Assembly (NCBI GenBank): GCA_016716745.1
Contig: JADJVD010000001.1
Coordinates: 620,001 to 684,000 of the forward strand
DNA: 64,000 nt
Direction of reading: 5' to 3'
Source: Hyphomicrobiales bacterium
GTDB lineage: Bacteria > Pseudomonadota > Alphaproteobacteria > Rhizobiales > Beijerinckiaceae
The translations under genes were made by a program, and so were the position numbers. How positions within the stretch are numbered: position 1 is the stretch's first letter; each line of letters opens with the position of its first letter. The notes beneath the pieces are model-generated. The model saw only the letters and a list, made by a program, of their open reading frames with translations, made no database searches and was not told where the DNA came from. Shown one piece after another: positions 45,230 through 56,705 of this stretch.

Positions 45230-46207
45230 ATGCGCGCCGCGCTTTGCCGTAATTTCGGACCGCCGGAGGCGTTGACGATCGAGACGCTCGAGGACCCGGC
45301 GCCGGCGCCGGGCGAAATTCTGGTCGACGCGCGTTTCGCCGCGCTGAACTTCTTCGACACGCTGATCATCCAGAACCGCTATCAGGTGAAGCCCGCCCCG
45401 CCGTTCTCGCCGGGGGCGGAATTTTCCGGCCGCGTCGCCGCGCTCGGGGCGGGCGTCGCGGGCTTTGCGGTCGGCCAGCGCGTCGCCGGCCATGTCCTCT
45501 ACGGCGCCTGCCGCACGCGGCTCGCGGTCGCCGCGCAGAACGTCGTGGCGATCCCGGACGGGGTGAGCGACGAGGCGGCGGCGGGCCTCTTCGTCACCTA
45601 CGGCACCTCGCTGCACGCGCTGAAGCAGCGCGCCGAGTTGAAGCCCGGCGAGAGTCTCGCCGTGCTCGGCGCCTCGGGCGGGGTGGGGATCGCGGCGGTC
45701 GAGCTCGGGCGGATCATGGGGGCGCGCGTCATCGCCTGCGCCTCCTCGCCGGAAAAGCTCGCCTTCGCGCAGTCGCTCGGCGCGAGCGTCGGGATCGACT
45801 ATTCGGCCGAGGATCTGAAGGAGGCGCTGAAGCGGGAGACCGGCGGGCAGGGCGTCGACGTCGTCTACGATCCGGTCGGCGGCGATCTCGCCGAGGCGGC
45901 GCTGCGGGCGACGGCGTGGAAGGGGCGCTTCCTCGTCGTCGGCTTCGCCGCCGGGACGATCCCGAAGATCCCGCTCAACCTGACGCTGCTCAAGGGTTGC
46001 GACATCCGCGGCGTGTTCTGGGGCGAGTTCATCCGCCGCGAGCCGCAGGCGCATCGGGACAACATGGCGCAACTGCTCGCCTGGGTCGCCGGCGGCCAAT
46101 TGTCGGCGCATGTGCACGCCGTCTATCCGCTCGAGCGCATCGCCGAGGCGCTCGGCGCGATCTCGCGCCGGGAGGCGCAGGGAAAGGTGCTGATCGGCAT
46201 GAATTAG
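45230..46207 (+). CDS. NADPH:quinone oxidoreductase family protein
   Basis: This medium-chain dehydrogenase of 325 residues has N-F-F-D-T-L near residue 45, P-G-A-E-F-S-G-R-V, the Rossmann L-G-A-S-G-G-V-G-I-A-A-V-E-L and Y-D-P-V-G-G. The zinc-binding cysteines of alcohol dehydrogenases are absent, as usual in the quinone oxidoreductase (zeta-crystallin) branch. It probably reduces quinones or enones with NADPH. GGAGAGG lies directly before the ATG, which fixes the start. No partner gene is obvious. Confidence 0.88.
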   Translation: MRAALCRNFGPPEALTIETLEDPAPAPGEILVDARFAALNFFDTLIIQNRYQVKPAPPFSPGAEFSGRVAALGAGVAGFAVGQRVAGHVLYGACRTRLAVAAQNVVAIPDGVSDEAAAGLFVTYGTSLHALKQRAELKPGESLAVLGASGGVGIAAVELGRIMGARVIACASSPEKLAFAQSLGASVGIDYSAEDLKEALKRETGGQGVDVVYDPVGGDLAEAALRATAWKGRFLVVGFAAGTIPKIPLNLTLLKGCDIRGVFWGEFIRREPQAHRDNMAQLLAWVAGGQLSAHVHAVYPLERIAEALGAISRREAQGKVLIGMN

Positions 46208-46282
46208 GACGCGCGGCCGCTGAACCATTGCGGTCGCGCCAGGGTTTCTTATTTTACGGGCATCTCAGGGAGGGCTTTCCCC

Positions 46283-46876
46283 ATGCGTTTTTCCGCCGTG
46301 CGCGCCGCGCTCGCCGCCATCTTTCTCGGTCTCGCCGTGGCCGGCTGCGGCTACAACACGATTCCGACGCTCGAGGAATCGGCCAAGGCCAAGTGGTCCG
46401 AGGTGCAGAACCAGTATCAGCGCCGCGCCGATCTCATCCCCAATCTCGTCGCCACCGTGCAGGGCTACGCCAAGCAGGAGAAGGACGTGCTGACCTCGGT
46501 CGTCGAGGCGCGCGCCAAGGCGACGTCGATCCAGCTCACCCCGGGCGATCTGTCCGACCCGGAGAAGGTGAAGCAGTTCCAGCAAGCCCAGCAGCAGCTC
46601 TCCGGCGCGCTCGGCCGGCTGATCGCGGTCAGCGAGAACTATCCCGAACTGAAATCGAACCAGAACTTCCTCGCGCTGCAATCGCAGCTCGAGGGCACGG
46701 AGAACCGCATCTCGGTGGCGCGGCGCGACTACATCGGCGCGGTGCAAGCGTTCAACACGTCGCTGCGCACCTTCCCGACCGTGATCTGGGCGAAGACCTT
46801 CTTCTCCGGAACGAAGCCGATGGCGGAGTTCTCGGCCAACGAAGGCGCGCAGACGCCGCCGAAGGTGAGCTTCTGA
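46283..46876 (+). CDS. LemA family lipoprotein
   Basis: The 197-residue protein has a lipobox (V-A-G-C-G) after a short signal, then Y-N-T-I-P-T-L-E-E and the LemA core V-Q-N-Q-Y-Q-R-R-A-D-L-I-P-N-L-V with long helices. LemA proteins are membrane-anchored and unassigned in biochemistry. It is the first gene of a three-gene run with two TPM-domain genes, a widespread association in bacteria. GGGAGGG precedes the ATG. The helical tail ends N-E-G-A-Q-T-P-P-K-V-S-F. Confidence 0.9.
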   Translation: MRFSAVRAALAAIFLGLAVAGCGYNTIPTLEESAKAKWSEVQNQYQRRADLIPNLVATVQGYAKQEKDVLTSVVEARAKATSIQLTPGDLSDPEKVKQFQQAQQQLSGALGRLIAVSENYPELKSNQNFLALQSQLEGTENRISVARRDYIGAVQAFNTSLRTFPTVIWAKTFFSGTKPMAEFSANEGAQTPPKVSF

Positions 46877-46898
46877 CCGGCCCGGCGGGCGCGGGGCG

Positions 46899-47711
46899 AT
46901 GATCGCCAGGATCGAGGCGCGGGCGGCGCGCGCGGGCGCGGCTCTGGCCGCGTTCGCGCTCGCGCTGGTCGTCGCCGCCTCGCTCGCGCTCGCCGCCTTT
47001 CCGGCGTTGACGGGGCGCGTCGTCGACGAGGCGAGCGTAATCCCGCCGGCGACGCGCAGCCAGATCGAGGCCAAGCTCGCCGATCTCGAAGCCAAGAGCG
47101 GCATCCAGTTCGCGGTGGCGACGGTGCGCTCGCTCGACGGGCAGGAGATCGAGCCCTACGCCAACGCGCTCTTCCGGCAGTGGAAGCTCGGCGAGGCGAA
47201 GGCGAACAACGGCGTGCTGCTGCTGGTCGCGCCGAACGAACGGCGCGTGCGCATCGAGGTCGGCTACGGACTCGAAGGCACGCTCACCGACGCGCTGTCG
47301 AAGGTGATCATCGTCAACGCCATCACGCCGCGCTTCAAGCAGGGCGATTTCGGCGGCGGAATCCTGCGCGGCGTCGAGGACGTGATCACCGTGCTGACGA
47401 CGGATTCGAGCGAGTGGCAGAAGCGCCCCGAATTGCGCGCGGAGGACCAGTCGAATCTGATCGAGACGCTGCTGCCGTTCATCGTGATCGCGATCTTCCT
47501 GTTCGTGTTCATCTCGATCGTGCGCAACGCGACGGCGCAGAACAATCGCGTCGTGCGTCGGGGCGGGCGCGTCGTCATCCTGCCGCCGACGGGCGGGGGA
47601 TGGGGCGGCGGCTGGTCCGGCGGCGGGGGAGGCTGGAGCGGCGGCGGCGGCGGGGGCTGGTCGGGCGGCGGCGGATCGTCCGGCGGCGGCGGCGCCTCGG
47701 GGAGCTGGTGA
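46899..47711 (+). CDS. TPM domain protein (YgcG type)
   Basis: The protein has 270 residues: a signal/anchor helix, a TPM domain with L-T-G-R-V-V-D-E-A, G-I-Q-F-A-V-A-T-V and K-x-N-N-G-V-L-L-L-V-A, a second membrane helix near 188-206, and a C-terminal tail of glycine, serine and tryptophan repeats (G-G-G-W-S-G). TPM proteins are linked to photosystem repair in plants and to membrane assembly with LemA in bacteria; the exact role is open. It overlaps the next TPM gene by one base. Confidence 0.88.
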   Translation: MIARIEARAARAGAALAAFALALVVAASLALAAFPALTGRVVDEASVIPPATRSQIEAKLADLEAKSGIQFAVATVRSLDGQEIEPYANALFRQWKLGEAKANNGVLLLVAPNERRVRIEVGYGLEGTLTDALSKVIIVNAITPRFKQGDFGGGILRGVEDVITVLTTDSSEWQKRPELRAEDQSNLIETLLPFIVIAIFLFVFISIVRNATAQNNRVVRRGGRVVILPPTGGGWGGGWSGGGGGWSGGGGGGWSGGGGSSGGGGASGSW

Positions 47712-48322
47712 TGGAGATCACGCAGGCCGATCACGATCGAGTCGCCGCCGCCATCGCGGCTGCGGAGGCCGACACGTCCGGCGAGATCACGGTCGTCATC
47801 GCGCAGGCCTCGGCGGCCTATTCGGCGTTCTCCTTCGCCTGGGCGACGCTCGGGGCGCTCGCCGCGCCCTGGCCGCTGCTCGTGCTGACCGAGCTGTCGG
47901 CCCATCGCATCTATCTCGCGCAGCTCGTCGTCTTCGCGATCCTGTTTGCGATCCTCTCGCGGCCCGCGTTGCGGCTCGCCGTGACGCCGAAGCGCGTGCG
48001 CCGCGCGACCGCGCATCGCGCCGCGATGGAGCAGTTCGTGCTGCGCGGCGTCACGCGCACCCGCGCGCGCACCGGCGTGCTCGTGTTCTGCTCGCTCGCC
48101 GAACATTACGCGCGCATCGTCGCGGACGACGGCGTCGCCGAGGCGGTCGACAAGCGCGAGTGGCAGGAGGCGGTCGACGCGCTGGTCGCCGCCGCGCGCG
48201 AGGGGCGGCCGATCGACGGATGCGTCGAGGCCGTGGCGCGCGTCGGCGCGATTCTGGCGCATCACGCGCCGCGCGGGGAGGGCGACGTCAACGAGACGCC
48301 GGACCGGCTCTACGTCGTGTGA
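47711..48322 (+). CDS. TPM domain protein, second type
   Basis: The 203-residue protein has an N-terminal TPM half (D-H-D-R-V-A-A-A-I-A-A-A-E, S-G-E-I-T-V-V-I), two central hydrophobic helices, and the remaining TPM part (T-R-T-R-A-R-T-G-V-L-V-F-C-S-L-A-E). It thus looks like a TPM domain interrupted by a membrane hairpin. Its ATG overlaps the stop of the upstream TPM gene (TGATG), so translation is coupled. Together with LemA it likely forms one membrane complex. Confidence 0.83.
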   Translation: MEITQADHDRVAAAIAAAEADTSGEITVVIAQASAAYSAFSFAWATLGALAAPWPLLVLTELSAHRIYLAQLVVFAILFAILSRPALRLAVTPKRVRRATAHRAAMEQFVLRGVTRTRARTGVLVFCSLAEHYARIVADDGVAEAVDKREWQEAVDALVAAAREGRPIDGCVEAVARVGAILAHHAPRGEGDVNETPDRLYVV

Positions 48323-48326
48323 GCCT

Positions 48327-49091
48327 TCAGCGCAGCGCCGCGCCGAGAATGAGGCCGGGCCGCGCCTGATCCTGCGTCTGCACCAGCACGGCGATGGCGT
48401 CGCCGTCGGGCGAGTTGCGCAGGCTCGCGGGAACCTCGAAGCTCGCGGCCTCGCCCGTCCATTCGCCGATGCGCGACATCGCGCGCACCACATTGGCGTA
48501 GGTGATCGTGCGGTTGCGATTCTCGCCGCGGCCGATGGCGACGGATTTCGCGCGCGCCACGCGCAGCGCGTAGACGATCGCCTGACGCGGGCCGCCCGCG
48601 CTCGCCGCGCCGATGTCGACGCGCGCGCGATCGGGCGCGAGCGCCACGGCCACACCCATCGCGCCCTTGTGCGCCTGCGCCTCGCGCGCGGCGCGGCCGA
48701 CGTCGGATGCGTCGGAGCCGACCGCATGCGCGGCGCCGTCGACGACGATCTGCGGCGTGTAGACGCGCGCGTCGCCGCGCGCATGCGCATAGGCCTTCTG
48801 GCGCTGCGTGAAGGCGGGCTGGGCGAGCGTGTCCTTCCAGCCGAGATAGTCCCAGTAGTCGACCGGCATCGACAGGGCGATGACGCCGGGCTGGAGGGCG
48901 ATGCGCGACAGCATCGCGTCGGCCGGCGGGCAGGACGAGCAGCCCTGACTGGTGAACAGTTCGACGACGCTGGGCGCCGGCAGGGCCGGCGTCTCGTCGT
49001 CCGCCCGGGCGGGCGAGGCGAGGGCGACGAGCAGGCCCGCCAGAACGAGCCGCGCCGCGGTGAACGTCCGCAGTCTCTTGTCGTTGCGCAT
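48327..49091 (-). CDS. DUF1223 thioredoxin-fold exported protein
   Basis: This secreted protein of 254 residues has a signal peptide ending A-R-A and the DUF1223 core: V-V-E-L-F-T-S-Q-G-C-S-S-C-P-P-A-D, a thioredoxin-like C-x-x-C, then P-V-D-Y-W-D-Y-L-G-W and R-Q-K-A-Y-A-H-A-R-G. The family is common in alphaproteobacteria and has no proved function; a periplasmic redox role is suggested by the CxxC. The start at M-R-N-D-K-R-L was chosen because it gives a normal signal peptide. It converges on the second TPM gene. Confidence 0.88.
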   Translation of the reverse strand: MRNDKRLRTFTAARLVLAGLLVALASPARADDETPALPAPSVVELFTSQGCSSCPPADAMLSRIALQPGVIALSMPVDYWDYLGWKDTLAQPAFTQRQKAYAHARGDARVYTPQIVVDGAAHAVGSDASDVGRAAREAQAHKGAMGVAVALAPDRARVDIGAASAGGPRQAIVYALRVARAKSVAIGRGENRNRTITYANVVRAMSRIGEWTGEAASFEVPASLRNSPDGDAIAVLVQTQDQARPGLILGAALR

Positions 49092-49186
49092 GGCCTGCAC
49101 CCTAGGCGCGCGTCCAAGGCGACGACACTCACATGGTGGTGAGGAGCGCGTCATCGGCAGCGGCGAAAGGTCGCGCGAGGCTGACG

Positions 49187-49214
49187 AAAAAGGCCGCCGG
49201 CGAAACCGGCGGCC
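49187..49214 (-). terminator. acnA terminator
   Basis: On the minus strand GGCCGCCGG, loop TTTCG, CCGGCGGCC form a perfect 9-base stem followed by five T. It begins 27 bases after the acnA stop codon. Confidence 0.88.
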
Positions 49215-49240
49215 TCGAAGCGCTTCAGCCTGCGCGTCGC

Positions 49241-51958
<2,718 letters not shown>

Positions 51959-52079
51959 GGCGTCCTTCCGGGTGGGGGGCGAAAACGATGGCGGCCTTAT
52001 AGATAATTTCGCGAACAGCCGCTACACGGACGAAAGTCGCGCGAGCGCGCGCGGCCAAGCCCGGACCGGCAATTCCCGC

Positions 52080-52694
52080 ATGCGCCTGATCGTACGAGAC
52101 GTGACCATCGAACGCGGCGGCCGGCGCGTTCTCGATCGCGTGTCGTTCACGCTGGAGGCGGGCCGCGCGCTGGTGGTCACGGGGCCGAACGGGGCAGGAA
52201 AATCGACGCTGCTCGCGGGGTTGGCCGGCCTGCTGCCCCTCGCGGACGGCGAGGTGACGCTGGAGGGCGCGGCCGACGCCGAGGCGCCGGCGGCCGAATC
52301 CTGCCACTATGTCGGCCATCGCGAGGCGCTGAAATCGGCGCTGACGCCGCGCGAGACGCTGGACGTCTGGGCCGCGCTGCTGGCGGCCGGCGAGGGCGGG
52401 CTCGACGCCGACGCCGCGCTGGCGCGCGTCAACCTCGCCCACGCCGCCGATTTTCCTGTCGCCTACCTGTCCGCCGGCCAGCGCCGGCGCGCCTCGCTCG
52501 CCCGCGTGCTGGTCGCCCGACGGCCGGTGTGGCTGCTCGACGAGCCGGTGACGGCGCTCGACGTCGCCTCGCAGGCGCGCTTCGCCGCCGTGATGGCCGA
52601 GCATCTGGCCTCCGGCGGAATGATCGTGGCCGCCACGCACGCGCCCATCGGCCTCGAAGGGGCGGACGCCCTGGTTCTGGGGGAGGCGGCGTGA
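52080..52694 (+). CDS. ccmA: heme exporter ATP-binding protein CcmA
   Basis: The 204-residue ABC ATPase carries Walker A G-P-N-G-A-G-K-S-T, the signature Y-L-S-A-G-Q-R-R-R and Walker B W-L-L-D-E-P, as in CcmA. It works with CcmB to release CcmE-bound heme for cytochrome c maturation (System I). It is divergent from acnA and is the first gene of ccmABCDG. The start at M-R-L-I-V gives normal length. The next gene, ccmB, starts within its stop codon. Confidence 0.92.
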   Translation: MRLIVRDVTIERGGRRVLDRVSFTLEAGRALVVTGPNGAGKSTLLAGLAGLLPLADGEVTLEGAADAEAPAAESCHYVGHREALKSALTPRETLDVWAALLAAGEGGLDADAALARVNLAHAADFPVAYLSAGQRRRASLARVLVARRPVWLLDEPVTALDVASQARFAAVMAEHLASGGMIVAATHAPIGLEGADALVLGEAA

Positions 52695-53359
52695 GGGCGC
52701 TCAAATCTCTGTTCCTGCGCGAGATTCGCCTCGCCCGCCGGATCGGCGGGGGCGGCGCGACGGGCGTCGTCTTCTTCCTCATCCTGGTCTCCATCGCCCC
52801 CTTCGCGCTCGGGCCCGACCTCAACCTCTTGTCGCGCATCGGCCCGGCGCTGTTGTGGATCGCGGCGCTGCTCGCCACGCTGATCGGCCTGGACCGGCTG
52901 TTTCAGGCCGACGCCGAGGACGGCTCGCTCGACCTGATGATGACGGCGCGCACGCCGCTCGAACTGGTCGTGCTGGTGAAGTGTCTGGCCCATTGGGCGG
53001 CGACGGGCCTGCCGCTCGTCATCGCCGCGCCGCTGTTCGGGCTGATGCTGGCGGTCGAGGGCGAGGCGCTGTGGGGCGTCACGCTGGCGCTGCTCGCCGG
53101 CACGCCGGCGATCACCTTCATCGGGGCGATCGGCGCGGCGCTGACCGCGAGTCTGCGGCGCGGCGGCCTGCTGATGGCGGTGCTGGTGCTGCCCTTCACC
53201 GTGCCGGTGCTGATCTTCGGCGTCGCCGCCTCGGCGGCGGCGCGCGGCGGCACGGTGCCGTTCTGGACGCCGTTCTCGATCCTGTGCGCGCTGACGCTGC
53301 TGGCCGTCGCCGGCGCCCCCTTCGCCGCCGCCGCGGCGCTTCGGCACGGGCGAGAGTGA
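52691..53359 (+). CDS. ccmB: heme exporter membrane protein CcmB
   Basis: The 222-residue protein has six hydrophobic helices and the CcmB markers F-F-L-I-L-V-S, L-F-Q-A-D-A-E-D-G-S-L-D-L and L-P-F-T-V-P-V-L-I-F-G. It forms the membrane part of the CcmAB transporter. Its GTG start overlaps the ccmA stop codon (GTGA), so the two are translationally coupled. It is followed by ccmC after a 139-base gap, larger than elsewhere in the operon; a second promoter there is possible. Confidence 0.92.
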   Translation: MRALKSLFLREIRLARRIGGGGATGVVFFLILVSIAPFALGPDLNLLSRIGPALLWIAALLATLIGLDRLFQADAEDGSLDLMMTARTPLELVVLVKCLAHWAATGLPLVIAAPLFGLMLAVEGEALWGVTLALLAGTPAITFIGAIGAALTASLRRGGLLMAVLVLPFTVPVLIFGVAASAAARGGTVPFWTPFSILCALTLLAVAGAPFAAAAALRHGRE

Positions 53360-53498
53360 GGCGGCCCCGAGCGCCTGCGCCAACGTCGCGCAGGGGGTCG
53401 CGGTTTGCCAAACCGGGCCCGCCCCTCTATCTCCCCCTGTGTCGAGACGGATCGGCGCGGGCAGGTTCCGCGCCCGAAGCCCCCGAGGCCCGCAGATC

Positions 53499-54260
53499 AT
53501 GCTCAAATACGCCAATCCGACGCTGTTCATGGGGCTCGCCGGCCGCCTGATTCCGTGGACGGCGGCGCTCGGCCTCGGCCTCATCGGCGTCGGGCTCTAC
53601 ATGTCGTTTCTGGGCTCGCCCGCCGACTACCAGCAGGGCGAGAGCGTGCGCATCATGTACATCCACGTGCCGTCGGCCTGGATGGCGCTGTTCATCTACG
53701 GGGTGATGACCTCGGCCGCGCTCGGCACGCTGGTGTGGCGCCACCCGCTCGCCGACGCGGCGCAGAAGGCGGCCGCCCCGCTCGGCGCGGCCTTCACCTT
53801 CGTGTGCCTGTTCACCGGCTCGATGTGGGGCAAGCCGATGTGGGGCACATGGTGGGAATGGGATGCGCGGCTGACCTCGATGCTGGTGCTGTTCCTGATC
53901 TATCTCGGGCTCGTCGCGCTGTGGCGCACCATCGAGGAGCCGACCAGGGCCGCCAAGGCGGCCGCCGTGCTCACTCTCGTCGGCGTCGTCAACATTCCGA
54001 TCATCAAGTTCTCGGTCGACTGGTGGAACACGCTGCACCAGCCGGCCTCCGTCTTCCGCATGGGCGGGCCGACGATCCATTCCTCGCTGCTGTGGCCGCT
54101 GGCGGTGATGTCGCTCGCCTTCACCTTCCTGTTCATGACCATGCATCTGATGGCGATCCGCAACGAGATTCTCGCGCGCCGGGTGCGGCGTCTGAGCATG
54201 GAGGCGGCCAGCCGCGGCGAGGCCGGCCCGCGCGCCGTCGTGCGGGGAGCGACCGCCTGA
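53499..54260 (+). CDS. ccmC: heme lyase/exporter CcmC
   Basis: The 253-residue protein has six helices and the heme-handling tryptophan-rich motif W-G-T-W-W-E-W-D-A-R near residue 128, flanked by periplasmic histidines (V-P-S-A-W before, H-Q-P-A-S after). It loads heme onto CcmE. The start at M-L-K-Y-A-N-P was chosen over a start 20 codons upstream. ccmD begins within its stop codon. The CcmE gene itself and ccmF/ccmH lie elsewhere, as is usual in alphaproteobacteria. Confidence 0.93.
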   Translation: MLKYANPTLFMGLAGRLIPWTAALGLGLIGVGLYMSFLGSPADYQQGESVRIMYIHVPSAWMALFIYGVMTSAALGTLVWRHPLADAAQKAAAPLGAAFTFVCLFTGSMWGKPMWGTWWEWDARLTSMLVLFLIYLGLVALWRTIEEPTRAAKAAAVLTLVGVVNIPIIKFSVDWWNTLHQPASVFRMGGPTIHSSLLWPLAVMSLAFTFLFMTMHLMAIRNEILARRVRRLSMEAASRGEAGPRAVVRGATA

Positions 54261-54418
54261 TGAGCCACGGCCCCTTCATCATCGCCTCCTATCTCGTCGC
54301 CGCGCTGACGCTCGGCGGCATGGCGCTGGCGCTGGCGCTCGACTATCGCCGGCAGAAGAAGGCGCTCGAGCGCCTCGAGGCGCAGGGCTTCCATCACGAG
54401 CGCGGAGAGACGCGATGA
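54260..54418 (+). CDS. ccmD: heme exporter small subunit CcmD
   Basis: This 52-residue protein has one membrane helix (F-I-I-A-S-Y-L-V-A-A-L-T-L) and a charged cytoplasmic tail with Y-R-R-Q-K-K-A-L-E-R-L-E, the CcmD pattern. It releases holo-CcmE from CcmC. Its ATG overlaps the ccmC stop and its TGA overlaps the ccmG start, so all three are coupled. It is short and easily missed. Confidence 0.9.
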   Translation: MSHGPFIIASYLVAALTLGGMALALALDYRRQKKALERLEAQGFHHERGETR

Positions 54419-55008
54419 GCGAGGCCGCGCCTGCCCCCGAGGCGCCGCGCAAGCGCCCGCCCTTCCTCGTCGTGCTGCCGCTGATCGTCTTCGCGGCGCT
54501 GTCGGCGCTGTTCTTCGTGCGCCTCGGCGCGGGCGACGCGCACCGCATCCCCTCCGCGCTGATCGGCAAGCCGGCGCCCGCCTTCGCGCTGCCGGCGCTG
54601 GAGGGCGTCGGCCGCCCCGGCTTCTCGGACGCCGACCTGAAGACCGGCAAGGTGACGGTCGTCAACGTCTTCGCCTCCTGGTGCGTGCCCTGCCACGCCG
54701 AGCACGCCTTCCTGATGGAGCTGGCGGCCGACGAGGCGCTGAAGGCGAAGGGCGTGCGCCTCGCCGGCGTCGCGCACAAGGACGAGCCGGAGAACTCCCG
54801 GCGATTTCTGGGCGCGCGCGGCAATCCTTACGCGCTGATCGGCGTCGACAAGTCCGGTCGCGCCTCGATCGACTGGGGGGTCTACGGCGTGCCCGAGACC
54901 TTCATCGTCAGGGGCGACGGGACGATCGCCTACAAGCATGTCGGGCCGATCGACGGCGACAGCCTGAAAGCGAAGATCGTTCCCGAGATCGAGAAGGCGA
55001 TGAAGTGA
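54415..55008 (+). CDS. ccmG: thiol:disulfide interchange protein CcmG/DsbE
   Basis: The 197-residue periplasmic thioredoxin is anchored by one N-terminal helix (about 18-38). The active site is W-C-V-P-C in A-S-W-C-V-P-C-H-A-E, and G-V-P-E-T-F is the conserved cis-proline loop. It reduces apocytochrome c cysteines for heme attachment. It overlaps ccmD by four bases and closes the operon; the convergent yciB gene begins 18 bases away. Confidence 0.93.
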   Translation: MSEAAPAPEAPRKRPPFLVVLPLIVFAALSALFFVRLGAGDAHRIPSALIGKPAPAFALPALEGVGRPGFSDADLKTGKVTVVNVFASWCVPCHAEHAFLMELAADEALKAKGVRLAGVAHKDEPENSRRFLGARGNPYALIGVDKSGRASIDWGVYGVPETFIVRGDGTIAYKHVGPIDGDSLKAKIVPEIEKAMK

Positions 55009-55026
55009 ACGGCGCGCCGCGCCCGA

Positions 55027-55665
55027 TCAGAAATGATCCGGCTCGGCGGCGCGCTGCTCGGGCTTCAGCTCGTGTTTCAGGATCAGCGGCGTCTGCGTCA
55101 GCGCGAAGATCAGCGTCAGCGGCATCACGCCGAACACCTTGAAGTTGACCCAGAACGATTCGCTCTGCGTGCGCCAGACGATCTCGTTCAGCGCCGCCAG
55201 GACGAAGAAGAACAGCCCCCAGCGGAAGGTGAGCTTGCGCCAGCCCTCCTCGGTCAGGTGCAGCACCGAATCGAGCACGATCGGCAGCAGCGGACGGTTG
55301 AAGGCGAGGCCGCCGAGCAGCGCCGACCCGAACAGCGCGTTGACGATGGTCGGCTTCAGCTTGATGAAGGTCGGGTTGTTGAGCGCCAGCGTGAGCCCGC
55401 CGAAGATCAGCACGAAGACGGCGGTGACGAGCGGCATCACCGGGATCTTGCCGGTGACGAGGCGCGAGACGATCAGTGCGACGACGACGCCCGCCATCAG
55501 CGCGGCCGTGGCCGGCACGAGGCCGGACTGGTCGACGCCCGCCGCGTCCTTGCCGGTGAAGATGTAGTTGACGCCGAAGAACAGCAGCAGCGGGCCGAGT
55601 TCGAGCGCGAATTTCAGCGCCGGATTGACGTGCGGTCGCGCGGGGGCGGGTCTCAGGTCGGCCAT
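55027..55665 (-). CDS. yciB: inner membrane-spanning protein YciB (IspZ)
   Basis: This 212-residue integral protein has about five or six helices and the YciB/IspZ markers N-P-A-L-K-F-A-L-E-L-G-P-L-L, L-T-L-A-L-N-N-P-T-F-I-K-L-K-P-T and L-N-E-I-V-W-R. It is involved in septation and cell-envelope maintenance in E. coli and Shigella. The C-terminal tail is charged. The start at M-A-D-L-R gives the normal N-terminal extension; the frame continues open far upstream but that region is the divergent FAH gene. Confidence 0.92.
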   Translation of the reverse strand: MADLRPAPARPHVNPALKFALELGPLLLFFGVNYIFTGKDAAGVDQSGLVPATAALMAGVVVALIVSRLVTGKIPVMPLVTAVFVLIFGGLTLALNNPTFIKLKPTIVNALFGSALLGGLAFNRPLLPIVLDSVLHLTEEGWRKLTFRWGLFFFVLAALNEIVWRTQSESFWVNFKVFGVMPLTLIFALTQTPLILKHELKPEQRAAEPDHF

Positions 55666-55764
55666 GACGTTCCGGAATGGCTCCTCCCCGACGGAGAGGC
55701 AGAATCGGCTCCCTTCTAGCCGGGCGCGGCGCGCCGTGCCAGAAGCGCGCACAGGGAGGACGAC

Positions 55765-56463
55765 ATGACCGACTATGTGATCGCGCCCGCGCCGCGCCCC
55801 GCCATCCCCGTCGCCGGCGGCGGGCTGTTTCCGGCGCGCCGGGTCTATTGCATTGGCCGCAACTACGCCGCGCATGCGCGCGAGATGGGCGGCGACCCGA
55901 CGCGCGAGACCCCGTTCTTCTTCCTGAAGCCCGCCGACGCGCTGCAATATTGCGCTCCGGGCGAGACGGTTTCGCACCCCTATCCGCCGGGGACGGAGAG
56001 CTATCACCACGAGATCGAGATGGTGGTCGCCCTCAAGAGCGGGGGGCGCGACATTCCGGTCGAGCGCGCGCTCGACTGCGTCTACGGCTACGCCGTCGGC
56101 CTCGACATGACGCGGCGCGACCGGCAGGGCGAGATGAAGGCCAAAGGCCTGCCCTGGGAGATCGGCAAATCGGCCGATTTGTCGGCGCCGATCGGGCCGA
56201 TCCACCCGGTCGCGGCGGTCGGCCATCTGGCCGTCGGCGCGATCTCGGTGAGCGTGGATGGGGCGGCGAAGCAGGCGGCGAACCTCGCCGACATGATCTG
56301 GTCGGTCCCCGAGCAGATCGCCATTCTGTCGCGCTATTACGAGCTCGAGGCGGGCGACCTGATCTACTCCGGCACGCCCGAGGGCGTCGGCGCGGTCAAG
56401 CGCGGCCAGACGATGGTCGGCGCGATCGAGCGGCTCGGCGAGATCCGGCTCGCGGTGGTCTGA
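55765..56463 (+). CDS. fumarylacetoacetate hydrolase family protein
   Basis: The 232-residue protein is a FAH-fold hydrolase: C-I-G-R-N-Y-A-A-H near the start, F-L-K-P, and the metal set H-H-E-I-E-M with G-L-D-M-T and K-S-A-D. Members split 3-fumarylpyruvate, acylpyruvates or oxaloacetate; the short single-domain form and the G-T-P-E-G-V-G ending fit acylpyruvase or fumarylpyruvate hydrolase. The pathway cannot be fixed from neighbours. An AGGGAGGA site precedes the ATG. It is the last backbone protein gene before the tRNA and island. Confidence 0.88.
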   Translation: MTDYVIAPAPRPAIPVAGGGLFPARRVYCIGRNYAAHAREMGGDPTRETPFFFLKPADALQYCAPGETVSHPYPPGTESYHHEIEMVVALKSGGRDIPVERALDCVYGYAVGLDMTRRDRQGEMKAKGLPWEIGKSADLSAPIGPIHPVAAVGHLAVGAISVSVDGAAKQAANLADMIWSVPEQIAILSRYYELEAGDLIYSGTPEGVGAVKRGQTMVGAIERLGEIRLAVV

Positions 56464-56566
56464 GGCGCGCGGCGGCGCCCCGCAAACCCGATGGACAAGT
56501 GCGAACGACGCAGCTATGAGAGCGCCGTTCGCCAAGGCCCGCCGCAAGGCGCGCCAACGACGCGGC

Positions 56567-56642
56567 GCCGCAATAGCTCAGCTGGTAGAGCACCTCATTC
56601 GTAATGAGGGGGTCGGGGGTTCGAATCCCTCTTGCGGCACCA
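56567..56642 (+). tRNA. tRNA-Thr (anticodon CGT)
   Basis: The 76-base sequence, with CCA encoded, folds as a cloverleaf: acceptor GCCGCAA/TTGCGGC, D-arm GCTC/GAGC, anticodon stem CCTCA/TGAGG around TTCGTAA, and a T-arm with TTCGAAT. The anticodon CGT reads ACG (threonine). Its 3' half is the likely attachment site of the island that follows; the integrase gene starts 175 bases downstream. Confidence 0.95.
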
Positions 56643-56690
56643 TTTCCCCATTTCCGGCCGTCTCAGCGCGTCTCCCATAGGCCGAAATAT

Positions 56691-56705
56691 CGTTGAAAAT
56701 CAACG
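56691..56705. repeat. AT-centred hairpin between tRNA and integrase
   Basis: CGTTGA-AAA-TCAACG is a perfect 6-base stem with a three-base loop, 49 bases after the tRNA. It may be an arm-type site for the integrase or excisionase. Confidence 0.4.
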
